A DNA stretch of 64,000 nucleotides from DASQZK01 sp963771005 (GCA_963771005.1 CAVYRO010000010.1:434001-498000), one strand, 5' to 3'; counted from the first letter of the stretch, positions 18,052 to 28,152 are shown. Translations and numbers: made by a program. Notes: generated by a model from the letters alone, not told the origin.

Positions 18052-19160
18052 ATGCGTCTTACTTCAATTGCAACCCTAAGTCTGACCGGCCTCATTCTTT
18101 TTCTGTCATCCTGTGAAGGGGGAAGGCAGCCGGTAATATATCCAGAGACGGACTGGGCTTTTTCGCCGCCTGCACAGCAGGGAGTGGACAGTGCCGGTTT
18201 GGAAAAAGCGATACGTTACCTTGGGAGTAAATGTTTTCATGACAGTACCCGCGAGGTTGTGATTATCCGCAACGGGTATCTTATCTATGCAGGGGATCAC
18301 GCCGACAGTGTTCATAGTATCTGGTCATGTTCGAAGACGTTTACCAGTACGGTGCTGGGCCTTCTGCAGGATGAAGGGAAGGTTTCCCTGAAGGATCATG
18401 CCGCAGATTATGAACCCTTGCTCAGGGTTAAATATCCCGGTGTAACTTTCAGGCATTTTACCACAATGACATCCGGGTATGATGCTGTGGGAACGAATCG
18501 TCATCATGCCGCTCCTATGGCCGACTGGTCCGCCACCGTCTATGATCCGGGTGAACCTTTTTTCCCGCCGGGCACAGCATTCGCATACTGGGATGAGGCC
18601 CAGATGATGTTTGCAAGGGTCCTGACTCAGGTGGTTAAGATGCCGCTGGAGAGCTTCCTGAAGGAAAAAGTGACCCGTGTAATGGGTATGGATTGGTATT
18701 GGATTACGGAGAAAGACCTGGATGGCATTCCGGTCAACAACGGATGCACCGGTGTCAATATAAATGCCCGAAAACCTTGCACGGTGGGGTTGGCTTTTTC
18801 TGAACCATGGTAAATGGGAAGGAAAACAACTTATCAGCGAAGATTGGGTGCGGGAGGCTACTTCCGTTCAGGTGCCGGCAAATCTCCCGGTTGCAGATAC
18901 GGACAGGAAGAATATCAACGGGGCCGGGATGTTATGGATATAACTGGTGGGTCAATGGGAGGATGGCCGACGGTAGTCTGAACCTTCCGGGCGCTCCAGA
19001 AGGATGTTTTTCGGCTAACGGATGGAATAACAACCGGTGTTTTGTAATTCCCCAATGGAATATGGTCATTGTAAGGATGGGACAGGACGGGAATATTGAA
19101 CATGCTAATGCGGTTTACGGCAGATTTCTCGAAATGATCGGGGAAGCTTTGACTGACTGA
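18052..19160 (+). pseudogene. serine hydrolase (class C beta-lactamase family) lipoprotein broken by two frameshifts
   Basis: The N-terminal 240 codons encode a lipoprotein signal (LILFLSSCEGG), the nucleophile motif SCSK (WSCSKTFTSTVLG), TMTSGYD and FAYWDEAQMMF, typical of beta-lactamase-related esterases and peptidases. The frame is lost near 18771-18776. The family sequence continues in the +1 frame as LARWGWLFLNHGKWEGKQLI, then SEDWVREATSVQVP. It is lost again near 18930 and resumes in the next +1 frame as CYGYNWWVNGRMADGS, then FSANGWNNNRCFVIP and VIVRMGQDG. Removing one base at each point restores one protein of about 369 aa. Both errors are single extra bases, so this could be an intact gene with sequence errors. 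Confidence 0.8.
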
Positions 19161-19353
19161 CTGACCCATTATGAATCGACGGTGCAGCCTATGATCAGGG
19201 TTTTGCACCGATATGCCGGCTTCCTGAAACGTCTTATCCTGCCTAAGGCTTTTCACATTGGAAATATTTATCTATTTTAGACGAACCGTCCCTGACCGGC
19301 AGACGCCTGTATGCTCAATCCAATATCCGGATATTACATTAACCTGATTTACA

Positions 19354-21225
19354 ATGAAACATACCCATCAACTTGTGGGACTGGCCCTTCTTTCCATGGT
19401 AGGTGCTGCATCCTGCAAACAAAACGTACCGGATGAACTTCCGAATATCTTGTGGCTTGTAAGTGAAGATAACAGCCCGTTTGCCGGTTGTTACGGCGAT
19501 ACCTTTGCCACCACGCCCAATATGGACAGGCTGGCTTCACAGGGCTTTATGTATACCTTCGCCTATGCAAACGCTCCCGTTTGCGCACCGGCCCGGAATA
19601 CGATCATTACAGGGATCTACGCCTGTTCGGGGGGTAACCAGCATATGCGCAGCACCTATAAAAAGTCGGATGTTGTGCGGTTTTTCCCCAAATATCTTAG
19701 AGATGCCGGTTATTACTGTACCAACAATGCTAAACGTGACTACAATATCCTCGAAGAACAGACCAAAGGCATATGGGATGAGAGCAGCAAAACCGCACAT
19801 TACAAGAACCGGAAAACCGGCCAGCCCTTTTTTGCGGTCTTCAATTGCGAGATAAGTCATGAGAGCAGTATTCATAAGTCCATACCCGTCGAAGATCTGC
19901 GCCATGACCCGGCAAAGGTGAAGCTCCCCCCATATCATCCCGATACGCCTGAGATGCGTCATGACTGGGCCCAGTATTACGATAAGATCGAGGATATGGA
20001 CAACTGGCTGGGGGAGAGGCTGAAGGAGCTGGACGAATCGGGACTCGCCGATAATACGATCGTATTTTACTACGGAGATCATGGCGGGGTCCTCGGGCGA
20101 AGCAAACGTTTCGTTTACGAATCCGGAACGAGGGTCCCCTTCATCGTTCGCATCCCTGAAAAATACAAATATCTTTTCCCTGCCAAAAAGGTGGGTTCTA
20201 AGGTAGACAGGATGATCAGTTTCGTGGATCTTGCACCGACACTCCTGAGCATTGCGAAGATCGGCGTTCCGGATTGGATGCAGGGGCATGCCTTCCTGGG
20301 TTTACAAAAGAGCGCAGATCCGGAATATGCCTATATGTTCAGGGGCAGGATGGATGAACGATACGATATGTGCCGGGCCGTGAGGGACCATAAATACCGG
20401 TATATCCGGAATTACATGCCTTACCGGATTTACGGCCAGCATATCAATTATCTCTGGCTCGCCCCCTCGATGGGGTCCTGGGAAAAAGCTTACCTGGAAG
20501 GGAAATGTGATCCTGTACAATCCATATTCTGGAATACTAAACCGGTGGAAGAATTATACGATACGGAAAATGATCCCTGGGAGGTCAGGAACCTGGCCAA
20601 TGACCCTTCTTACCAGGATGTACTGGAGAGGATGCGCGGGGCCGAAAAGGAATGGACATCTTCGATCTTCGACACAGGCTTTATTCCCGAAGCCCAACTC
20701 ATCGAGCGTGCCGGGGATGTTCCTTTCTATGATTTTATGCGATCCGGCAACGTTCCGTTTAAGGAGATTATGGAGGCTGCGAACCTGGCTACCCTTGGCA
20801 GGTATGAAAATCTTAAAGTGATGACGGACTACCTAAGTAATGAGGATGCGGCAATCCGTTACTGGGGTGCCACGGGACTTCTTATCCTTAAGGAAAAGGC
20901 AAGGCCGGCCATCGATGATCTCCGCGCAGCCCTCGATGATCCTTCCCCCGATGTTGTGGTAGTGGCGGCCGAAGCCCTATACTACCTGGGAGAGGAACAG
21001 GAGGGAATGGATGCCATGCTGATGGTTCTGCAGGATCCGAATGAATTTGCTAGGGCCCATGCTCTCAATGCCATTGACTATACCCGGGAGGATACACCCA
21101 AAGTGAGACAGGCTGTCATCCGTCTCTTTAAGGAAAAGAATGCCGGGGAAAGGGATATATCTTATGATCAGCGGCTGGTTTACTGGCTTTTCGATAAATG
21201 GGGGATAGACAGGAACGGGGTGTAG
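19354..21225 (+). CDS. sulfatase lipoprotein with C-terminal HEAT repeats
   Basis: This 623-aa protein has a lipoprotein signal ending at C21 (VGAASCKQ). The sulfatase domain (30-455) contains WLVSEDN for metal binding, the formylglycine motif CAPAR at 77-81, and the distal metal site YYGDHGGVLGRSKRF. It resembles the N-sulfoglucosamine sulfohydrolase branch (NILWLVSEDNSPFAGCYGD). Residues of about 490-610 form HEAT-like helical repeats (DAAIRYWGATGLLILKEKA, then DPSPDVVVVAAEALYYLGEE and FARAHALNAIDY). It follows the serine hydrolase gene by 193 nt. Likely role: desulfation of extracellular or periplasmic sulfated glycans. The HEAT tail suggests a protein partner. Confidence 0.9.
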   Translation: MKHTHQLVGLALLSMVGAASCKQNVPDELPNILWLVSEDNSPFAGCYGDTFATTPNMDRLASQGFMYTFAYANAPVCAPARNTIITGIYACSGGNQHMRSTYKKSDVVRFFPKYLRDAGYYCTNNAKRDYNILEEQTKGIWDESSKTAHYKNRKTGQPFFAVFNCEISHESSIHKSIPVEDLRHDPAKVKLPPYHPDTPEMRHDWAQYYDKIEDMDNWLGERLKELDESGLADNTIVFYYGDHGGVLGRSKRFVYESGTRVPFIVRIPEKYKYLFPAKKVGSKVDRMISFVDLAPTLLSIAKIGVPDWMQGHAFLGLQKSADPEYAYMFRGRMDERYDMCRAVRDHKYRYIRNYMPYRIYGQHINYLWLAPSMGSWEKAYLEGKCDPVQSIFWNTKPVEELYDTENDPWEVRNLANDPSYQDVLERMRGAEKEWTSSIFDTGFIPEAQLIERAGDVPFYDFMRSGNVPFKEIMEAANLATLGRYENLKVMTDYLSNEDAAIRYWGATGLLILKEKARPAIDDLRAALDDPSPDVVVVAAEALYYLGEEQEGMDAMLMVLQDPNEFARAHALNAIDYTREDTPKVRQAVIRLFKEKNAGERDISYDQRLVYWLFDKWGIDRNGV

Positions 21226-21446
21226 GGCGATGGAGGATGAATATGGAATTTTTAGGAAGAATATGGACTGCTGATGATAAATGTGGACGCGGATCCCAAT
21301 GAAGAAATCGGGACAGGTGACACTGAGTGGGCGGATGAACAGTGATGAAGAGCTAAGAGGAAATGCAGATTTCGCTATGTATATTACCAGATTGAAATTA
21401 TTATAAATAAACAAAGGCCGGGGAATAATTGAAGGGATCATTGAAG

Positions 21447-21481
21447 AACCGCCCCCGGATCATGATGACCGGGAGGCGGTT
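21447..21481 (-). terminator. hairpin after the 41-aa membrane protein gene
   Basis: AACCGCC-CCCGG and CCGGG-AGGCGGTT form a 12-bp stem with one bulge around a 10-nt loop. It starts 7 nt after the stop of the small minus-strand gene, and the following minus-strand sequence begins with a short TTCTT run. Confidence 0.6.
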
Positions 21482-21487
21482 ATGTAT

Positions 21488-21613
21488 TTATGCCAGTCCA
21501 TAGATCAGCAATGCAATCATGAACAGCATGATCCCGAGAATAATGATCAGTGCTTTGTAATTCGAGCCTGATAATTCTTCCGGATCGCTCTTTGCTTTTA
21601 TTTTTTCGGACAT
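21488..21613 (-). CDS. 41-aa single-pass membrane protein
   Basis: This short frame runs from ATG at 21613 to TAA at 21488. The product is 41 aa: a charged N-terminal half (MSEKIKAKSDPEELSGSNYK) and one transmembrane helix of about 20 residues (ALIIILGIMLFMIALLIYGL). A good purine-rich ribosome binding site (AAAAAAGGAGAG) lies just before the ATG, and a hairpin lies just after the stop. All three support a real gene. Function is unknown. It could be a small regulatory or complex-stabilising membrane peptide. Confidence 0.7.
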   Translation of the reverse strand: MSEKIKAKSDPEELSGSNYKALIIILGIMLFMIALLIYGLA

Positions 21614-22451
21614 AACTCTCCTTTTTTACGTTGATAAATCATTGAAAATCATCGTGTATCAGTTTGGACTATGGAGAGCGGGTCAATGGGATGATCAGGT
21701 TGATCTTTTCACATGGCAACAGATGACCGGAGAAGTATTGGATTTTCTTCGTTTGGTCTTTGCACGTTTCACTACCGGGGAGATGGTTCCTCAGAAATAT
21801 TAGATCGGGCGGTTGTACAGTATTAGAGTGCGTCCGGTTTTCGGATGCATCCTGATCGGGCCGTTCTGTCTGAATGAAAATCTGATGTTGCTCCCGGTCG
21901 CGGTTAAAATGTGTATGCAGACGCACCGGGTAAAAATTGTTACCGGTTGCCAGAAACATTAGTATGATCAGCGCCTTCATCTCACGGCATTTTGTATTTA
22001 GACGAGGCGAAGGGATGAAGTAACCGAGGTGAGAAAAAAACCGGATCAGTCTCTTTCATTTGAGATGGACAATAAAGTTATTCTCAAAGAGAATTGAGAA
22101 TGAAAGCAGAATCACCCGTTGCATTAAAGTCACTGGTTAAGGATTGAAACCCATAGAATTTGTTTCAGATCTTATGGCAACCCTCAATCGTCAATTTGGA
22201 TTCCGCAAATTCCTCCCTGTGTGGAATAAAATCCCCTTTTTTAAAATCACAGGGTCATACATCAGCATAAAAAGTTTATGTGTATTCCGGCTTAATCTAT
22301 ATGAAAGCCCAAGGAAGATAATGTTTTACGCCAGATCGTAAGATTTTGGCACAATATTCCTGTTTATCTCTCACAGGTAGGTTACTATTGAGGGATCCTA
22401 ATCCCGCGCAACAGGACCGCCTGTATATTTTAACTATAAATCCCTTGTATT
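21614..22451. other. long intergenic region without a recognised gene
   Basis: About 840 nt. A minus-strand frame at 21669-21980 starts like a signal peptide (MKALIILMFLATG) but continues in a sequence with no recognisable pattern. A plus-strand frame at 22144-22341 also shows no family features. It may contain a decayed gene, but none can be named. Confidence 0.4.
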
Positions 22452-22613
22452 TTGGTACGTGTAATCATCATTTTCATCGTCATTGCCGGGATAGCCGCTT
22501 TATTTGGCTGGGTATTCGCAACAGCTGTTGCCGCTATCGCAAAGATCATTTTTTACATCTTCGTTGGCTTGTTCCTGATAAGCATTGCTTACGGACTGGT
22601 CAGGGGCTTTTAA
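22452..22613 (+). CDS. DUF1328-like small membrane protein with TTG start
   Basis: A 53-aa frame opens after a stop at 22437-22439 and has no ATG. TTG at 22452 is the only sensible start (reading fM-VRVIIIFIVIAGIAALFG). The rest, VFATAVAAIAKIIFYIF then VGLFLISIAYGLVRGF, follows the DUF1328/YtjA pattern of two transmembrane helices with an AAxIAKxxFxIFxxxF core. Function of the family is unknown, and it is often stress-linked in Bacteria. It is easily missed because of its size and start codon. It lies 124 nt before an aldo/keto reductase gene on the same strand. Confidence 0.68.
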   Translation: MVRVIIIFIVIAGIAALFGWVFATAVAAIAKIIFYIFVGLFLISIAYGLVRGF

Positions 22614-22737
22614 AAATGGGCAGGCTAAAGATGATCCATCTGGGTTTTTTAATAAACTCTGTTCCCGGACCGGGGAGTCCTGGCATGAATGTCATTCAAT
22701 GTATAAATTGAGCCGTTAATTTTCAAAATTCATACAC

Positions 22738-23787
22738 ATGGAATACAGAAATCTTGGTCGTTCGGGTTTGAAAATTTCGACCATTACCCTGGGTACGATG
22801 ACCTTCGGCGGCAAAGGTAAATTTGGGAAAGTCGGGAATCTCGGCGTTAAAGATGCCCGTGATATCATTAAATTTTGTGTTGATCAAGGTGTAAACCTCA
22901 TCGATACGGCCAATGTCTATTCCTGGGGAGCGGCAGAAGAGATCATCGGAGAGGCTCTGAATGGGAGTCGTCCGGGCAATTTACTGATCTCCTCGAAGGC
23001 GAGGATGCAGATCGGTGACGGTCCTAACGACGGAGGTTTTTCAAAATACCATCTCATCCGCGAATGTGAGCGAAGCCTGAAACGTCTGCGCACCGATGTC
23101 ATTGATATTTACTATATGCATCAATGGGACGGGCTGACCCCGCTGGATGAAATGCTCGAGGCACTTCAAATGTTGATCATGCAGGGTAAGATACGATATC
23201 CGGGATGTTCGAATTTTTCAGGCTGGCATATTATGAAAGCCCTCGGGATCAGTAAGGAAAGAGGATTGCCACGGTTCATCACCCAGCAGATCCATTACAC
23301 CATTGAGGCCCGGGAGGCAGAATATGAATTGCTTCCAATCGGCGTTGACCAGGGCCTTGGTGTTCTTGCCTGGAGTCCGCTTGCAGGCGGCCTGCTCTCG
23401 GGCAAATATACCCGGGATAAACAGCCTGAGGGAACGAGGGTTTCCGAGGGCTGGGAGGAACCGCCGATCCGGGATGAAGAGCGGCTGTGGAATATCGTGG
23501 ATGCCCTTATCGAAACCGGTAAGAAGCATAAGGTTTCAGCTGCCAGGGTTGCTCTCGCATGGACGCTGACACGTCCTGCCGTGACCTCACTTGTAATTGG
23601 AGGGCGAAATAAGGACCAGATAAGTGACAACCTGGCCGCGGCCGATCTGAAACTGACCGCTGAAGAGCTATCCAGGCTGAATGAAATTAGTAAAATACCT
23701 ATGATCTATCCCTATTGGCACCAGGAAATGTTTGCCAGTGGAACATTTAGCCCCGGCGATCGTGCCCTGTTCGGGGACGAACCTTAA
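22738..23787 (+). CDS. aldo/keto reductase
   Basis: This 349-aa NADPH-dependent oxidoreductase of the AKR family reduces aldehydes or ketones, and its substrate range is broad. The N-terminus MEYRNLGRSGLKISTITLGTMTFGG is typical. The catalytic tetrad is visible as D and Y in LIDTANVYSWGAAEE, K in LISSKARM and H in YYMHQWDG. The cofactor region near the C-terminus reads SLVIGGRNKDQISDNLAA. It resembles the YajO/IolS branch. It stands alone between intergenic regions, so no pathway can be assigned. Confidence 0.92.
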   Translation: MEYRNLGRSGLKISTITLGTMTFGGKGKFGKVGNLGVKDARDIIKFCVDQGVNLIDTANVYSWGAAEEIIGEALNGSRPGNLLISSKARMQIGDGPNDGGFSKYHLIRECERSLKRLRTDVIDIYYMHQWDGLTPLDEMLEALQMLIMQGKIRYPGCSNFSGWHIMKALGISKERGLPRFITQQIHYTIEAREAEYELLPIGVDQGLGVLAWSPLAGGLLSGKYTRDKQPEGTRVSEGWEEPPIRDEERLWNIVDALIETGKKHKVSAARVALAWTLTRPAVTSLVIGGRNKDQISDNLAAADLKLTAEELSRLNEISKIPMIYPYWHQEMFASGTFSPGDRALFGDEP

Positions 23788-24066
23788 AAGCAGGTTATAC
23801 CCTGATTCCTGAAACTGAAATTGCCGAACATGTTACACGGAAAAGCATGGTTTTATTCGGGTTGTGACTCTTTTTCACTGCCCTCGAATGATACTGTATC
23901 TTACTGAAAACCAAAGGTTAAAATATAGTTAATCTGTCAAACAAAATCCTCATTCCCCAGGTTAAATATATAAGGATCTATAAATCCTGAATAACACTCC
24001 GCATATACCCTCTGATCTCATCATGCAGGCGATTTTGCCGGAATATTAATCATAATTTGAAGTATA

Positions 24067-24573
24067 ATGAATAGTTTAAAGTTTTTTGCAGTTCTCCTGA
24101 TGGGAATCGGGGTCGGCTTGTGCGGCATCAATGCTCAGGATGATATTCCTTCCCGGCTTGGCAATCATGAAGATTTAAATAAATCCGGGCGGCCGGACAT
24201 GCAGATCCTCGCCTCCGAAGATGCCGGGCGAAAATCATCTTCAGGAAAAAAAGAAGATTTAAAAATATCTGTGGTTAATGGATTAGAAGAAGCCACAAGG
24301 ATACATCTTTTTGTAAGATCGGATCGTGGACCTTCTTCGGATCTGCTTTCACTGACTACCAGCACCACAGCGAAGGTCACTTTCTTTTTTAAGCTTTGCG
24401 ATGTGAATGACATCGTATTGATAACCCGGAAAATCAATTCGGATGAGACCAATATTATGCTGGATGATGTGAATGCCGGCACTTATTTTCTGAAAGTCAT
24501 TGCCATTTGGCGCTATGGAAGCGTCCTTGAGCGAAAGGAAGAGGTGAAGGTCTTCAAGATCATTAAGACGTGA
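24067..24573 (+). CDS. secreted protein of unknown function
   Basis: This 168-aa frame has a clear signal peptide (MNSLKFFAVLLMGIGVGLCG to INAQ, about 24 residues). A polar linker rich in S, K and D (residues 40-68) follows. The C-terminal beta-rich region (LKISVVNGLEEATRIHLFVR, then KVTFFFKLCDVNDIVLITRK and AGTYFLKVIAIWRYG) ends like a small Ig-like or T9SS-like fold but lacks the usual sorting motif. No family was recognised. It ends 27 nt before the end of the convergent VCBS gene. Confidence 0.6.
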   Translation: MNSLKFFAVLLMGIGVGLCGINAQDDIPSRLGNHEDLNKSGRPDMQILASEDAGRKSSSGKKEDLKISVVNGLEEATRIHLFVRSDRGPSSDLLSLTTSTTAKVTFFFKLCDVNDIVLITRKINSDETNIMLDDVNAGTYFLKVIAIWRYGSVLERKEEVKVFKIIKT

Positions 24574-24600
24574 ATGGTGCACGTTGTGACCCTGAAGCGG

Positions 24601-25890
24601 TTATTTATCTGATCCGGGTTTTTTTCCCTGTTTCCCCGGATCCAGGTTATTCCTCCACAGATCCAGGTGATAAAGCTTGTCTTTATCCGCATTCCAGACT
24701 TTGGATATGATATCGATATCACCGTCCCCATCCACATCTCCTAGTTGCGCATCGTGCCATCCGGGATTTCCAGTATGAATGATGAATATATTGAATTCTG
24801 GTGACTTTCCGCCTTTGTTGAACCAAATCGCCCCACGTTCATTAAGGCCGGCGGGCTTCATTGCAACCTTCCCCTCTTGTACCATAAAATCATCCGGGTC
24901 TTCCTGTTCCCCGGCAAAAATGTCGGGATTACCGTCCATATCGAAATCCGCCACTCCGAGTGAATGAAACGAACCTGTACCCGGGACATCACCATTTTTC
25001 ACTGGAGGGTCGGGAAGTTTATGAGATATCCAGCCTCGGCCGTTACCTTTATTCTCGACCCAATAGACATGGGAACCGCCGGTATCGCAGTTACTGTACA
25101 CAATGTCGTTAATGCCGTCGTGGTTGATATCCGTGATCCAGGATCTGATGCTGTTCCCATACGAGGCGCCGGGCACAGGCTGAAAAGGCCATTCATGCTG
25201 TTGCCATTTACCGGCGCCCTTGCCGGGATTTTCAAACCAGTAACCCGGTATGACGAGATCCGGATCTCCGTCTCCGTCCAGATCGCCTGCTCCATGGGGT
25301 GCGATACCGCCATGATCCGTGAATCCGTCGGCTACGATATTGTCGGTCTGCATTTCGATGGAAGTGCTGTTCCAGGAAAGCCGCTGGCCATCGAAGATCA
25401 CAAGGTCTTCTTTCCCGTCCCCGTTGATGTCGTACCGGATAATGTCATGCCCACCGCCTTGGATATGCCCGGATTTCCATTCTGCATCTGCCTCTTCGTC
25501 CAGCGTCCCCGGGTTTTTGAACCAGATGTCATCGAAAACCACATCCTGCCAGCCATCATTATCCATATCGATGGCAACGCTTCCGAGCGCTTTGCCCAGG
25601 ATATCGGAGATTCCAATCGAATGAGGAACCCATATCGAATCGTTGATCCTCTCGTACCAATAGGCTTCTCTGGTAGGCCATCTTGAGACAGCCACGTCAA
25701 GATCCCCGTCCTTATCGAAATCTCCCAGGGCAGGCCCTGCCATTCCATAGGTCGACCCCGGCAAAATAGCATCGATATAAAAATGAGTCCACGTGGGAAA
25801 TTCACCTGCCTGGCCGCTGACGCGGGCTATCCGTAACAGGAGTGATAAAACAATCAGCAGCCTACCCGCCTGAAAATACTTCTTATTCAT
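24601..25890 (-). CDS. secreted FG-GAP/VCBS repeat protein
   Basis: The product has 429 aa from ATG at 25890, which places a signal peptide at its N-terminus (MNKKYFQAGRLLIVLSLLL). An upstream ATG at 25932 would add 14 atypical residues. About seven FG-GAP/VCBS repeats with calcium-binding DxDxDGDxD-type loops are visible: DFDKDGDLDV, DMDNDGWQDV, DINGDGKEDL, DLDGDGDPDL, DINHDGINDI, DFDMDGNPDI and DVDGDGDIDI. These form a seven-bladed beta-propeller. Such proteins are extracellular and often bind glycans or act with PQQ-like or sulfatase enzymes. No catalytic domain is present. Confidence 0.88.
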   Translation of the reverse strand: MNKKYFQAGRLLIVLSLLLRIARVSGQAGEFPTWTHFYIDAILPGSTYGMAGPALGDFDKDGDLDVAVSRWPTREAYWYERINDSIWVPHSIGISDILGKALGSVAIDMDNDGWQDVVFDDIWFKNPGTLDEEADAEWKSGHIQGGGHDIIRYDINGDGKEDLVIFDGQRLSWNSTSIEMQTDNIVADGFTDHGGIAPHGAGDLDGDGDPDLVIPGYWFENPGKGAGKWQQHEWPFQPVPGASYGNSIRSWITDINHDGINDIVYSNCDTGGSHVYWVENKGNGRGWISHKLPDPPVKNGDVPGTGSFHSLGVADFDMDGNPDIFAGEQEDPDDFMVQEGKVAMKPAGLNERGAIWFNKGGKSPEFNIFIIHTGNPGWHDAQLGDVDGDGDIDIISKVWNADKDKLYHLDLWRNNLDPGKQGKKPGSDK

Positions 25891-25922
25891 AGTGCAGTGA
25901 TCTGGTGATGTCCTTCTGTGAA

Positions 25923-25990
25923 GGCAGGTCACGACCTGCCCCTACATTTTTCCGATGACAACTTTCTGTGATGACAGGTCACGACCTGCC
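25923..25990. repeat. two copies of palindrome GGCAGGTCACGACCTGCC
   Basis: Perfect or near-perfect 18-bp palindromes lie at 25923-25940 and 25973-25990, each followed by CCTACA and separated by a repeated phrase (TCYGATGRCA, TTTCTGTGATGACA). Further copies lie at 28135, 60406 and 60455. They are REP-like and intergenic. Confidence 0.85.
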
Positions 25991-26186
25991 CCTACAATTC
26001 TCCGATGGCATTTTTCTGTGATGACAGATCATTTAATTACAAACATGTGCAGCAAACTGTTCGAAAACCGGTTTTTGTCCCTCAGACTGCTCGTTTGCAA
26101 TGATCTTGTGCTTCTAAAATGTAAATTGACCGTCCTGTCTTCCCGATCTTAACTAAATTTTCATAAATTGGTATCCGGCGTTCCAA

Positions 26187-26549
26187 ATGAATTTATCTGC
26201 TATGAAACTTTCATTTTTGAGGCTTTCAGTGCTTTTCGGGCTGACTGTAACCTCTTTTTCCCTTTCAGCCCAGAAAGTTTTCAGTGTGAAATACATGAAT
26301 CAGGCGGAAGTAAAGGTTTTCGTCGTAAAATATGAGAACCAGGCTGACCTGAATGTTTTCAGGGTAAAGTATGAGAACCAGGCGGGGCAGAACGACGGGA
26401 AATGGTTCTTCACGAAATATGAGAACCAGGCCGGCAGGAAAATTTATTTCGTGGATTATGAAAACCAGGCCGACCTGAAAATTTATTTTGTTGAATACGA
26501 GAACCGGGCCGGTTGGAACAACAAGGAGAAGATGTACCTCATGTACTGA
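26187..26549 (+). CDS. secreted YENQA-repeat protein of the predicted 7_1-knot (DUF6150-like) family
   Basis: The 120-aa product has a signal peptide ending SLSAQ. The mature part is made of seven short strands, six of which carry a Y-x-NQA-type motif with period 12-16 residues: SVKYMNQAE, VVKYENQAD, RVKYENQAG, TKYENQAG, VDYENQAD and VEYENRAG, then a final MYLMY. This pattern matches a small bacterial family for which structure prediction gives a 7_1 torus knot (annotated 7(1) septoil knot domain). That is remembered knowledge, not checked here. Function is unknown. A second ATG at 26202 could be the true start and would still leave a good signal peptide. Confidence 0.8.
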   Translation: MNLSAMKLSFLRLSVLFGLTVTSFSLSAQKVFSVKYMNQAEVKVFVVKYENQADLNVFRVKYENQAGQNDGKWFFTKYENQAGRKIYFVDYENQADLKIYFVEYENRAGWNNKEKMYLMY

Positions 26550-26624
26550 CCAGATCCATTGAAAGTATCTCCGTATCAAAATAATAATGGGATTCACGGA
26601 TAAATTCCAATCAAATTTCCTTGT

Positions 26625-28068
26625 ATGACTAAAAAATACCTTATTATCATTGGCATCCTGGCAGGCTTTCTCTCCTGTAAGAATTCTGTAAAGATTCCGG
26701 ACCATCAGGCGTCTGATCCCGGATTTATTCGCGTAAGCCGCGCCAGTCCCAGGTACTTTGAGACCACCGGGGGCAATCCCTGGATACCTGTAATGATCAA
26801 TTATATCATGCCCGGCGGGGAAGAATCGAAAGTTTTCCACTTGACAGAAAATTTTTTGAAACACTTTTCCGAAAATGGCGGCAATGCCGTCAGGATCTGG
26901 ATAAGTTCACCCTTTCTCGAGATCGAAGACGGAAAGGCAGGGGAATACGATGCTGTTAAGTTTTCACGTATCGATCATTTACTGGAACTGGCCGGTAAAT
27001 ATCACATCAGGGTGAAGTTTACCCTCCAGCATATCCGGAGCATCGGGACCACGGGATCTGCCAGGCAGCCCTGGGCAAACAGCGAAGTCCTGTTCACAGG
27101 GAATGGTGGACCTTTTTCTAATATCGGGGAGTACATCAATAGCCCTGAAGGAAGAAATTCTTATCTAAACAGGGTGAGGGCGCTGGCGGAAAGATACAGG
27201 CATGATCCCAGGATATTCAGCTGGGAATTATGGAATGAGATGGATGCCGTTGATGAAAATGACTGGTTTCCTTTCACCACGGCCATTCTTGATTCAGTGA
27301 AAGCGCTGTTTCCCGATCACCTGGTTGCCCAGACACTCGGGAGCTTGCATTCCGTTGCCGCGGATGAACGATATGAAAAATTCCTGACAATTTCCAACAA
27401 TCCGTACATTCCCGTACACAGATATCTCGATCCAGGGAATGCATGGGGACAGTATGATATTATTCACGGTCCCGTAGATTTGTTCATTTCTGATGCGATC
27501 CGGTTTGTATACCGGCCGGAATTCCAAAAGCCTGTGGTTGCCAATGAACATGGAGCAGTCGAACCAAACCATGCCGGGCCCAACAGGTATTATGAAACGG
27601 ATACCGCAGGTGTCTTCATCCATGATATGATATTTGCACCATTCTTTTGCGGGGCTTCCGGATGCGGTTCGATGTGGCACTGGGATTCCTATGTGGAAAA
27701 GCAGGATCTCTGGTACCATTACCGGAGATTTAACCGTGCCATTGAAGGGATCGACCCTGTGCATGAAGCTTTCGAACCATTCCGGTTTGAGCAGGATTCT
27801 GTCCGTTGTTACGGGATCAGGGGTAAAAAAACCTCCATGATATGGTGCCGTGATGCCACAAATAACTGGATAACCGAACTTCAGCAGGAGATAAGTGCCG
27901 GAACTCAGGAAGGATTTTGCCTTCCCGGTCAATATTACAGGCAAGGATGATTTTACCTCGGCGCGTGTATATGATCCATGGCAGGATAAATGGACGAACA
28001 CCGGGATAAAGGATGGAAAGATCATTCTGCCGGCGTTTCTCAGGTCGGCGGTGGTGGTCCTGGAATAA
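26625..28068 (+). CDS. GH5-like cellulase-superfamily lipoprotein, interrupted by one frameshift
   Basis: The main frame (26625-27950) encodes a lipoprotein signal (AGFLSCKNS) and a TIM-barrel glycosidase, with acid/base E in SWELWNEMDA and probable nucleophile E in VVANEHGAVEP. It then stops prematurely. In the +1 frame the sequence continues as AFPVNITGKDDFTSARVYDP, then WQDKWTNTGIKDGKIILP and FLRSAVVVLE to a stop at 28066-28068. That is the typical C-terminal beta domain of such enzymes (VYDPW, then G-x-IxLP-xF). The frames join at the T-run 27915-27918, where one T too many explains the break. Substrate is not predictable. It is followed by a GH127 gene, so plant glycans are plausible. 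Confidence 0.8.
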
Positions 28069-28134
28069 CAGGGATCTTCCGTGAGAGATTTTCGGAGGTT
28101 CACTTTCCGAAGGGTACCATCGGAGAAATGCAGG

Positions 28135-28152
28135 GGCAGGTCGTGACCTGTC
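28135..28152. repeat. palindrome GGCAGGTCGTGACCTGTC
   Basis: A single copy of the GGCAGGTC-centred palindrome family lies between the GH5-like and GH127 genes. Confidence 0.8.

Noticed and set aside
21669..21980. 103-codon minus-strand frame starting MKALIILMFLATG
   Set aside because: The start resembles a signal peptide, but the rest has no recognisable pattern. It may be a decayed gene and is not called.
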